Shown piece by piece: positions 54,405 to 61,717 of a stretch of DNA of 64,000 nt. Below the pieces are notes generated by a model. It worked only from the letters and a program-made list of their open reading frames with translations, did not search any database and was not told where the DNA came from. This DNA comes from a virus. The position numbers and the translations under genes were made by a program. Position 1 is the stretch's first letter. Each line of letters opens with the position of its first letter. The DNA is taken from positions 99,948 to 163,947 of the IMG/VR virus record IMGVR_UViG_3300032236_001232; one strand, written 5' to 3'.

Positions 54405-55967
54405 TTATTCTCCTAATAGTCCTTGTTCAAGTGCCCGAAGTTTTTCATCTTCGGGATTTTCTAGCCAAATATCATCTGCTCGTGTAACTTCTTCGATAGA
54501 AAAAAGACTACCAAACATATTATCACTTTGACCATTTGTTGTATTTCTAGCACCGGCAATGCTGGTTAAAAATGCCTTGGCATTGGGTTGTTCAAGCATA
54601 CCCATAGCCTCTGTGAGATTTTTAGTTGCAAAAAGTTCTTCAACGAACCGATCAAAATAAAGAATGCTTCGAGGAATCCATTCGCTAAATTGGTTGCTAT
54701 TGAGGTTTTTAGCGTTGAGTTTATTCCATTCGCGCCAATCTGGTTTATATTTGGTGCATTCAATATCAGCCAATTGATTGGCTCGTTGAACTGCTGCAAT
54801 ATGGCAATAAACATTATGCCCCATCATTAGTGCGTAGGCAAAACTATCCCAACTGGTAGCACCTTCTTTTCCTATTTTGTTTAGCATTCCCGGAGCATAA
54901 TGGCAAATATCGCCCATTACTAACCTGCGGCCGATTTCCGATTCGAATGGGAATGGGATTGTGGACTCTGCAAGTGCTTTGTTATCTGGTGCCTTGTCCA
55001 TAACAACACTGAACTTTTTGGACGTGTGGATTGCGTTGGTGTAAGTGAGTCCGTGTGCAGTTGCGACAAACGGTGAGGCGCAGTCAAAAGATATGGTAAG
55101 GTTTTCATTGATATGTTCTCTGATTCGTCGTTGAATTGAAGTTAAATAGCAAGCCCAATCTAGTTGAGCAGTTCCGAGAAAGTGTATCCAATCTTTTCCT
55201 TTAAGTAGTCCTTCTTCACGCAGGATCATTATGCGTTTCAGTGTCATGTCCATCTTGCTCATATTGACACCACCAAATGCCCAGCCTTCAAAAGCCTGGT
55301 CGCCGTAGATGTTATTGTCGCTGTATTCCTTAACACCTTCATACCATGTTTCTGCGCTGAGCCAATCGCTGCCCTGTAGAACATTTAGGTATTTTGTTTT
55401 ACCTTGACGATTCTTTATAAAAAATTCATTGTTGAATCGAGTCTTTAACAAGCAATCGTCTGGACTAGTCAAACCGGTTCTTACTCTGTTATTTTTATCA
55501 CAGGCCCAGATAGGAACGTCCAGTGTCATTGACCAATCTGCTGTTGCTTCTAACCAATTAACAATTTCACTGCGTGTTTTATTCGCCGATGCTCCTTCAA
55601 AGTCTTTCCAGTCAAATTTAAGAATACCTTTACCAATTTGGTATCCGCCGGAATCACCGAGAACCATGGTATTAGCACGATCTCGTTGTTGCAACATTGA
55701 ATCATCAGTAAAGGCTTTTTTAAGGTCCAACTGAGCATGACCTGCAGAGTATAGGGCATATTTGTATGTAAAATATCCCTGTTCGAGATTAAGAAAATTC
55801 ATACCCTCGATACCGCGATCAAACCCTATAGGCATACGGTCTTTGGGTATATATTCGCTGAGTCGTTGTTTGGCTACATAAGTGCTGTAGAACGAACTGA
55901 TAGCCGGAAGGAAGCAGGCGTAATCTTTATTCAAGATACTTAAATCTATCGGTGGTCTATTTTTCAT
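54405..55967 (-). CDS. dpdA: DpdA-like DNA-guanine transglycosylase
   Basis: Start chosen at the ATG at 55967 (520 residues), 11 bases inside the end of a homing endonuclease gene; the longer frame is an overlap artefact. It belongs to the tRNA-guanine transglycosylase superfamily. Landmarks are [11 protein letters not shown] (Asp105), [11 protein letters not shown] (Asp150), [19 protein letters not shown], and SFDCASPF with Asp295, matching the FDC nucleophile region of TGT. The zinc CxCxxC site of bacterial TGT is absent. This is the pattern of phage DpdA, which swaps guanine in DNA for a 7-deazaguanine. Confidence 0.85.
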   Translation of the reverse strand: MKNRPPIDLSILNKDYACFLPAISSFYSTYVAKQRLSEYIPKDRMPIGFDRGIEGMNFLNLEQGYFTYKYALYSAGHAQLDLKKAFTDDSMLQQRDRANTMVLGDSGGYQIGKGILKFDWKDFEGASANKTRSEIVNWLEATADWSMTLDVPIWACDKNNRVRTGLTSPDDCLLKTRFNNEFFIKNRQGKTKYLNVLQGSDWLSAETWYEGVKEYSDNNIYGDQAFEGWAFGGVNMSKMDMTLKRIMILREEGLLKGKDWIHFLGTAQLDWACYLTSIQRRIREHINENLTISFDCASPFVATAHGLTYTNAIHTSKKFSVVMDKAPDNKALAESTIPFPFESEIGRRLVMGDICHYAPGMLNKIGKEGATSWDSFAYALMMGHNVYCHIAAVQRANQLADIECTKYKPDWREWNKLNAKNLNSNQFSEWIPRSILYFDRFVEELFATKNLTEAMGMLEQPNAKAFLTSIAGARNTTNGQSDNMFGSLFSIEEVTRADDIWLENPEDEKLRALEQGLLGE

Positions 55968-56634
55968 TTCGTTTTTGTTCCCATAATTTTTTTCTTGCTT
56001 CGGACATTTTTCTTTTAGTCTCGTCTGACATTTTTCTTCCTTTAAGTGTAGCACTTATTTTTTCTTTTATCAAGTCCGGCACTACTTTACCTTTCTGAGA
56101 CGCACTCATTTTAGCACGAGTTTCATCACTTACTTCTACACCTAGCCTACTTCCAACTTGAACACCTTTTTTGCCTTTATTCCAAGGAATATTACCTTTA
56201 CCGGCATCACTTAGTTTGCGTTTATGTTCTTCAGATTTTGGCACCCCTTTAAGACCGGAAGATACCTTATCACCGTGATTCTTAGGAATACCTTTATTAG
56301 CATCGCTTATTTTTTTTCTGCCTTCCATTGTTAAATACGATCCTATTTTTTTGCCACGATTCCAAGGAATAATACCTGCTGATCCATCTCCACCGTCAGT
56401 TCTATTATGAAGTATACCAGTTCCTAAATCAACACGACCATACCATCTTATCATTCTGCGTTCAATAGAAAATGCTCCGAGTTCTGTTAAATTTGTTTCT
56501 AATATAACAATTCTATTTAGATCTTTAGGAACAATAACAGAATGGTCTTTATCCCATGCTCTGTTATCTTTTCCCTTACCGATGTAATATGGTGTTAAAT
56601 CCTTGGTTCTTAAGTAAGCATAAACATAAAACAT
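55957..56634 (-). CDS. GIY-YIG homing endonuclease with NUMOD3 repeats
   Basis: A 225-residue protein. The N-terminal GIY-YIG domain has [19 protein letters not shown], the catalytic Arg/Glu region [11 protein letters not shown], and HNRTDGGDG. Several NUMOD3-type DNA-binding motifs follow, each with a K-x-SDAGKG or MSEARK-like core (about residues 105-220). It is a mobile homing gene sitting immediately upstream of and overlapping dpdA. Its own late promoter lies in the arm of a hairpin around its start. Confidence 0.92.
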   Translation of the reverse strand: MFYVYAYLRTKDLTPYYIGKGKDNRAWDKDHSVIVPKDLNRIVILETNLTELGAFSIERRMIRWYGRVDLGTGILHNRTDGGDGSAGIIPWNRGKKIGSYLTMEGRKKISDANKGIPKNHGDKVSSGLKGVPKSEEHKRKLSDAGKGNIPWNKGKKGVQVGSRLGVEVSDETRAKMSASQKGKVVPDLIKEKISATLKGRKMSDETKRKMSEARKKLWEQKRNEK

Positions 56635-56667
56635 AATAATCTCCTATATGTTTATTTATGCTTACTT
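56612..56667 (-). promoter_or_regulatory. Late promoter and 13-bp hairpin around the homing gene start
   Basis: On the minus strand AAGTAAGCATAAA (56667-56655) pairs perfectly with TTTATGCTTACTT (56624-56612). The loop holds AGGAG (56645-56641) and the ATG (56634-56632). The late promoter CATAAATA (56660-56653) is within the 5' arm, so late transcripts lack that arm and cannot form the hairpin. Confidence 0.75.
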
Positions 56668-56681
56668 GCGATATATTCCTA

Positions 56682-57053
56682 TTAGATAGAGTTGTTTTCT
56701 TTACTCAATATAATTGTTGCTTTTAACTGATCTTTGGCTCGCTTTACATTTTCATATGCTGCCTTTACAGCAGGATGATTCAATGATAAACTTTCTAATT
56801 CCATTTCCTGTTGGCGTTTTTCTCTGGCCCAGTCTAAAATACCGATTGCCTCGTTATCTAATTGTATACTGGCATGGGAACTTTGTAAAGGTTGCCACAT
56901 AGTACCGTCGTATACTTCTATATTATAAGTGGAGCCATTATATCGCATCATTCCTGCACTCTGTGCGCCACTATAAGGGTCGATGTAGGTGGTGGCAGGT
57001 TGTCCACCACTTACTGTAAGATATTTGCCAGAATGGAATAAACTTTTTATCAT
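56682..57053 (-). CDS. Conserved hypothetical protein (structural-like)
   Basis: A 123-residue protein: GKYLTVSGGQPATTYIDPYS near the start and YNIEVYDGTMWQPLQSSHA, similar to short beta-rich units found in fibre-associated proteins, followed by a helical C-terminus (AAYENVKRAKDQLKATIILS). It is conserved in T4-like phages. It overlaps the clamp gene by four bases. Function unknown. Confidence 0.6.
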   Translation of the reverse strand: MIKSLFHSGKYLTVSGGQPATTYIDPYSGAQSAGMMRYNGSTYNIEVYDGTMWQPLQSSHASIQLDNEAIGILDWAREKRQQEMELESLSLNHPAVKAAYENVKRAKDQLKATIILSKENNSI

Positions 57054-57784
57054 GCCTGTGCTGGAATAATGTATTTGTAGACTGCAAGTCCGCTATCTAG
57101 CGTAATCTGCATAGCACCTTCATTGCTGAAACTGATCTTAGCATTGTTAGCATCGGCAATTTTAAAAATGCCCAGCACAGATGCCACCGGCCATGTCCAG
57201 GACTTGGTGATTTTACCTGTAACACCGGTAGCAAATATAAATTCTCCGCCGTGTGTGCTAACATCGCCGAATGTAAATTTCAATTTGTCTCCATCGACCT
57301 TGGCCAAAAAGGTAACATGTTCTGTATTGGCACCAGCCTGGAATTGAAATCTCTGAATAGCACTAACGGTTGGCTCAACTTCTACATCCCATTTGACGCC
57401 ACGGAATTTAACAGTTTTAAGTTTCTCGTTGATGATGTCCTGGTTCATAAAACGGTAATCGTTTTTAAAATCACCATCTGCATTTTCAAAGTGGAGACCG
57501 ACTGGAACCAATTCTCCATTGCGAGTTTCGCGAACTACTTCAATAGTAGCATCCTGTTGATATTCTTTACCGTCTACTAGATAACGAAGTTTTTCCAGTT
57601 GAGGCATACCAAATGTGCCAATCATTTCTGGTTGTGGATCAGTAGTTTCGGCATACATGATTACGGTGCGGTCTTCTGCCATGGAATCAATGAGTGTCTG
57701 CTTATCGGTTCCTGTGACTTTAACAATGTTTAAGAAGCCAAGTTTTTGAGTATGGGCAACGATGTCTTTGAGTAGGTCTAGCAT
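57050..57784 (-). CDS. 45: DNA polymerase sliding clamp, gp45-like
   Basis: Start at the ATG at 57784 (244 residues), with AAGGAAA upstream; a longer in-frame version begins in the polymerase gene end and is unlikely. gp45 is the trimeric ring clamp for gp43, and it also activates late promoters with gp55. Landmarks are the N-terminal DLLKDIVAHTQKLGFLNIVK, TFGMPQLEKLRYLV, VKFRGVKWDVEVEPTVSAIQ, GGEFIFATGVTG and the C-terminal SGLAVYKYIIPAQA. Its size is close to T4 gp45 (228). Confidence 0.9.
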   Translation of the reverse strand: MLDLLKDIVAHTQKLGFLNIVKVTGTDKQTLIDSMAEDRTVIMYAETTDPQPEMIGTFGMPQLEKLRYLVDGKEYQQDATIEVVRETRNGELVPVGLHFENADGDFKNDYRFMNQDIINEKLKTVKFRGVKWDVEVEPTVSAIQRFQFQAGANTEHVTFLAKVDGDKLKFTFGDVSTHGGEFIFATGVTGKITKSWTWPVASVLGIFKIADANNAKISFSNEGAMQITLDSGLAVYKYIIPAQA

Positions 57785-57803
57785 GATATATTTCCTTTGT
57801 GTT

Positions 57804-57832
57804 AGTTTATTTAGATTTTGAAGCAAAGTCAA
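57804..57832 (-). promoter_or_regulatory. Sigma70-type promoter before gp45
   Basis: TTGACT (57832-57827), 17-base spacer, TAAACT (57809-57804) on the minus strand, about 20 bases before the gp45 ATG. The -10 box is the weakest of the set. Confidence 0.6.
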
Positions 57833-57840
57833 GGCAAAAA

Positions 57841-60513
57841 TCAATCAAATGAAAAAAGATTACCAAATGTGTTGTTCTGTGTAGTCGAGTCTAAATCCCA
57901 TTCCAGAACTCCAATGAGATTATCTAATTTGTTATTGATGATAGTGGCTTCCATTTCACCGTGATCAAATGGCAATTCTTGAAACCATTTAGGCAAACGC
58001 AGTTCATCGACAGGATATGCCACGCTGGTATATCCTAATGGATTATCTCTCAGTTTGCACACGATTACTTTCATGCCATCAACAATATTCATAGAATATT
58101 TGTCGCCGTTCATTCGTTTGAGCGTATTCCAATTAATACTGGCTCTAACATGACCGGGCATATTGGCCTTGCCTTGTTTAGCTTCTTTAGCTTGATATTC
58201 GGTGATGTTGTTAGCTCGTTTAGGACTGCCTTTTTCCCAACCGGGTCGAGTTTTAAAATCTGTTCTAAATTCGCTAATTCTCTCTAAGATTTCTTCTTCT
58301 TGGGCACCGTTTAGCACTTTAGTCAAAATCTCTTCCAAGAACTTTTGCATAAATTCTGGAGTATCACTGCGTTTAAGATCTAGACCCATGGCCTTAATCT
58401 TTCCTGGCCTTCCTTCCACATCGAGTCGCTTGCCTTCTTTATCATAGTTAAGAACAGCATAGCGTTTCTTAGTAATGAATAGTCCCTTAATAGCAACGAT
58501 CTCTCGACCGGCTTTAATAACTTCACCACGTGTTTTAGGACAATGAAATGCCTCCAACATAAAATCTGCAAATGTTGAGTTTACTTCATCGGCTACCGTA
58601 TCGTATAGTTTGACCACGGTGTCTTTGTCCCAGGCAATTTCGCCTTTGGCGATTTCATTCTTCAGTGCAGTATATGCTGTAAAGTAAGCACTATCTGTAT
58701 CACCGTAAATAACAGCCTTGCCTACATGGTTATAGTCGCCAGTTATGACTTCGTTAATTTTGCCAGCCATGTGTCGGGCAATTGAACGCCCGGTAAGGGT
58801 GGTAGACTGACCGATGCGATTATCAAAGAACCTACAACCAGCGTTAAGAATAGCACCGTATAGACTGTTAAGATTAATTTTCTTAACCAGTTGTCGTTTG
58901 TCCCAGTATTCTTCTTCAATTTTATTCTCCGCTTTAATAGCGTCTTTTAGTTTGGCCTGCATTTCTTTACGTTCAGCATACCAGCGTTTCAGCAGTCCGG
59001 GAATAATACCTTCAAACTCGTGGGTGAAGATTGTGCCATTGGCAGAAAGCATCCATGGTTTACCACCATTAAAAACCATTTCGTAGATTTGAGCACCGCT
59101 CATGATCTCAGTTCTGCCATCTTCCCAATCAACCACAATGTCATGACTGCGATCTTGTGCCATAACAAATTCGTATTCATTAGTGCCGAATTTACCTTCC
59201 CATGCAGCAGCAAAACTAGAGCCCTTGGCCATTTTAACGTCAATTTCTTCTTTCGTATAATCCATGCGTAATTGACCGATGATGGTTTCTGGGCCCATAT
59301 TGAGTGCTCGAATTACTGATGGATACAGACTGTTAATGTCCATACTACCAATCCAGTCATGTAGACCTTTTTTAGGATATGCTACATAAGCACCTGCCGC
59401 TTGTGTATCTGTTCCATCTTCGCTACGTCTGGGTCTGCTGGGCACCATCATTCCACGACGATGTGCTTCATTAACAATGGCCTGTTCAGTTACAGCCACA
59501 GCACCCATAGTGGTCTGTAGCAGCACAGTATTTTCATGTGCAATAGTATTGGCTAGATCCAGGAACTTGAGTTTTTTGTCGAGTTTGTCCAGAAGTGCGC
59601 AGTCTTGCCTGTTGTATTCAATGAATTTGCGGAAGTCGTTGTTGTAGAGTTGGTCCAGAGATCCTTCGTAGACTGTTTTGTTTTCACCGATTTCCATTTC
59701 TCCAATGGCATCCAATCGGTATGTGTGACGCTCTTCATATGTATATTTCCTGTAAAGTTCCAATGAATCTAAATGAACGCGACCGACTAGGTCATATGTA
59801 ACAGCAGTTTTTCCATACTTTTCATATTCACGTTTTTTAGGCATCTGATCCCACAGACAAAACCTGCGAGTATCCTCTTTGCTTAAAACCTTGGTGACTC
59901 TATTTACCGTATATGGTATATCAAATCCTTCGCTGTTCCACCCACTAAGAACATCTGCGTCTTCGATAAGATTAAGGAATGTATCTAACATTTCATATTC
60001 TGTTTCAAATAGGATAGTGTTAGGGAATTCTTTAACCTGTTCTTGTGCCTCTGCTATAGTCAGTGTTTTAGGCGGAACAGCCAAACATACCAGCGTATCT
60101 AGCCACTGTAGATGAACAGCAATGGCAGTGATGGGCATAAAAGCATCATCAGGCGATGCATATCCCCGTTCTGGATCAAAGTCCACCTCAATATCGAAAA
60201 ATGCTACGTTTAGTTTTGGAGCATCTCTATCCAAGTAGTTTTCTTCAAGGCAGCGAAATATAGGATTCATGTCGCTTTCATACAAGCGATGATTGCTGTG
60301 AATCTTTTGTTCTTTGGTAAATTCTTTGAAACTTTTAGCCGTTACCTTATTCAACGGCTCGTTATGGATGCTGCGATATTTTCCTCGAGCATCTGGATAA
60401 TAGAAAATGTATCGGGCGGCGTATTCTTGATAGATACGACCTTTTTTTGGATCTCTTTCAATGACCTGGACAATATCTCGGTCACGATCCCAGCGGGCAT
60501 CAACATAGCTCAT
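57841..60513 (-). CDS. 43: DNA polymerase, gp43-like (family B)
   Basis: Start at 60513 (890 residues), where AAGGAG lies eight bases upstream; T4 gp43 is 898. Exonuclease motifs are FFDIEVDF (Asp/Glu), SGWNSEGFDIPYT and YNRQDCALL. Polymerase motifs are GSMDINSLYPSVIR, NSLYGAILNAGCRFF and VIYGDTDSAYF. A clamp-binding-like C-terminus NNTFGNLFSFD ends the protein. It is a single uninterrupted gene, without intron or split as seen in some T4-like phages. Confidence 0.98.
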   Translation of the reverse strand: MSYVDARWDRDRDIVQVIERDPKKGRIYQEYAARYIFYYPDARGKYRSIHNEPLNKVTAKSFKEFTKEQKIHSNHRLYESDMNPIFRCLEENYLDRDAPKLNVAFFDIEVDFDPERGYASPDDAFMPITAIAVHLQWLDTLVCLAVPPKTLTIAEAQEQVKEFPNTILFETEYEMLDTFLNLIEDADVLSGWNSEGFDIPYTVNRVTKVLSKEDTRRFCLWDQMPKKREYEKYGKTAVTYDLVGRVHLDSLELYRKYTYEERHTYRLDAIGEMEIGENKTVYEGSLDQLYNNDFRKFIEYNRQDCALLDKLDKKLKFLDLANTIAHENTVLLQTTMGAVAVTEQAIVNEAHRRGMMVPSRPRRSEDGTDTQAAGAYVAYPKKGLHDWIGSMDINSLYPSVIRALNMGPETIIGQLRMDYTKEEIDVKMAKGSSFAAAWEGKFGTNEYEFVMAQDRSHDIVVDWEDGRTEIMSGAQIYEMVFNGGKPWMLSANGTIFTHEFEGIIPGLLKRWYAERKEMQAKLKDAIKAENKIEEEYWDKRQLVKKINLNSLYGAILNAGCRFFDNRIGQSTTLTGRSIARHMAGKINEVITGDYNHVGKAVIYGDTDSAYFTAYTALKNEIAKGEIAWDKDTVVKLYDTVADEVNSTFADFMLEAFHCPKTRGEVIKAGREIVAIKGLFITKKRYAVLNYDKEGKRLDVEGRPGKIKAMGLDLKRSDTPEFMQKFLEEILTKVLNGAQEEEILERISEFRTDFKTRPGWEKGSPKRANNITEYQAKEAKQGKANMPGHVRASINWNTLKRMNGDKYSMNIVDGMKVIVCKLRDNPLGYTSVAYPVDELRLPKWFQELPFDHGEMEATIINNKLDNLIGVLEWDLDSTTQNNTFGNLFSFD

Positions 60514-60583
60514 AATTTTTCTCCTTTTGTCTTTTGCGGCAGACAAATACCCTAGCGATCATTTGTGGCTGATCTAACCTTAA

Positions 60584-60883
60584 TCAATGTGTATTTATTA
60601 ACAGTCTTACCAGGCCTGTGGAATCAATGGTGACAAGCAGGCAGTAGTTAGCCAGCATACCAAATGAGCGCCTAGTCCAAGCAGCCCAGGCATAGATAGC
60701 ACAACCAGAAATCCAAAGAGGGTACATGTAAATAAAGGGAGGGGATGGTACTGTTCCAGCCATCGCAATAGCACACCCAATACTAATAGCCCAAGCAATG
60801 AGCTCCATAATAAACCTAAAACGATTGGATTCATAATCATTCCTAATCCACTCCAGGGTCGGCCTGAACAGAGTATTAATCAT
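60584..60883 (-). CDS. Small membrane protein of T4-like phages
   Basis: A 99-residue protein with two or three hydrophobic segments: MELIAWAISIGCAIAMAGTV, PFIYMYPLWISGCAIYAWAA, and MLANYCLLVTIDSTGLVRLL. A charged N-terminus (EWIRNDYESNRFRF) precedes them. The family, with GCAIAMA and WAAWTRRSFGM signatures, is conserved in T4-like phages. It starts directly after AATAAATA that overlaps the dsbA stop. Inner-membrane location is inferred. Confidence 0.75.
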   Translation of the reverse strand: MINTLFRPTLEWIRNDYESNRFRFIMELIAWAISIGCAIAMAGTVPSPPFIYMYPLWISGCAIYAWAAWTRRSFGMLANYCLLVTIDSTGLVRLLINTH

Positions 60884-60886
60884 TAT

Positions 60887-61162
60887 TTATTCATCATCTT
60901 TGCGTCGATTGGCATGACCACTGATATCCACAATGGATTCAAGATCGTCAAATTCACGGAATACTTGATCCCACGTGTCTTTCTGTGCAATGCGAATTGC
61001 TTTTTTGATCACACTGGGTTTTACTTCCAGTTCTTCGGCTACTGCTTTGATAGTATCATTAAGACCTTCGGTGAGATCTTGGATTTCCTGCATGACTGTA
61101 ACCCCTTCGGCAACGATCTGCTTGATCTTAGCCTGTTCGGGCGCACCATATGCTTTACTCAT
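60887..61162 (-). CDS. dsbA: DsbA-like double-stranded DNA-binding protein
   Basis: Start at 61162 (91 residues), with AGGAG nine bases upstream. The conserved core is APEQAKIKQIVAEGVTVMQE, LTEGLNDTIKAVAEELEVKP, and SVIKKAIRIAQKD, as in Phage DsbA family proteins. In T4 DsbA binds DNA and affects late transcription near late promoters. T4 DsbA is 89 residues. The gene has a sigma70-type promoter. Confidence 0.82.
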   Translation of the reverse strand: MSKAYGAPEQAKIKQIVAEGVTVMQEIQDLTEGLNDTIKAVAEELEVKPSVIKKAIRIAQKDTWDQVFREFDDLESIVDISGHANRRKDDE

Positions 61163-61184
61163 AGAATAATTCTCCTTATACACT

Positions 61185-61213
61185 AGTATAAGAGATTATT
61201 TGTCTGTTGTCAA
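61185..61213 (-). promoter_or_regulatory. Sigma70-type promoter for dsbA
   Basis: TTGACA (61213-61208), 17-base spacer, TATACT (61190-61185) on the minus strand, about 22 bases before the dsbA ATG. The -35 box overlaps the end of the deaminase gene. Confidence 0.85.
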
Positions 61214-61717
61214 GAATGTATTGGCAAATGTTTCGCAAAGTCTGCGTATATCAGGATTGGCAGATTCTTCTAAGGTGAACTCACGTTCATCGTGTTGATC
61301 ATCGCCCTGTGTAGGATCCATGTATCCACAATAGACTTTACGGACCGGGCTGCGGTTGATTAAATCGGTGCAGCTTTCCTTGTAACGATCATCTGCAGTT
61401 ACATCGTGCAATTCATTACAAGGACTCAATGTAGTGATGATGATACTGCCCTCTGGTATCTCACCATATTCTCTATGGTATTTGTCTATGGCCACACGTT
61501 CGGCATGAACTCGTGTTCCGTCGTCGGCAGGTTGATTTATTCCAAATACAGGACGATTGTCTGGATCCAACACACAAGCGGCAACCATGCCGTAGTGATC
61601 GGCATCCTTTTGCTGTCCGTGAACTATCATCTCGCACAGTTCAACTAGGATATGATCCAGTTTTTTTAGATTATGTATTTCATATCTATCTGGATCATAG
61701 ACTTCGTTTATTTTCAT
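61196..61717 (-). CDS. Cytidine/deoxycytidylate deaminase-like protein
   Basis: A 173-residue protein of the zinc deaminase fold: MVAACVLDPDNRPVFGI, then HAE (His71, Glu73), and TLSPC (Cys100) with Cys116 as a possible third ligand; the spacing PC-x15-C is longer than the usual PCxxC. It could supply dUMP for ThyA or act on other bases. The N-terminus MKINEVYDPD contains an I-N-E that fits the gp21 cleavage pattern and may be a head-targeting leader. It overlaps the next gene by four bases. Confidence 0.72.
   Translation of the reverse strand: MKINEVYDPDRYEIHNLKKLDHILVELCEMIVHGQQKDADHYGMVAACVLDPDNRPVFGINQPADDGTRVHAERVAIDKYHREYGEIPEGSIIITTLSPCNELHDVTADDRYKESCTDLINRSPVRKVYCGYMDPTQGDDQHDEREFTLEESANPDIRRLCETFANTFLTTDK

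Noticed and set aside
55968-56054. N-terminal 29-residue extension of DpdA
   Set aside because: It lies wholly within the homing endonuclease frame and reads as a shadow of its basic tail; the ATG at 55967 begins the conserved part.
60592-60599. AATAAATA as a late promoter for DNA polymerase gp43
   Set aside because: It lies about 80 bases before the start and an early replication gene would not be expected to rely on a late promoter; coincidence in AT-rich sequence is likely.
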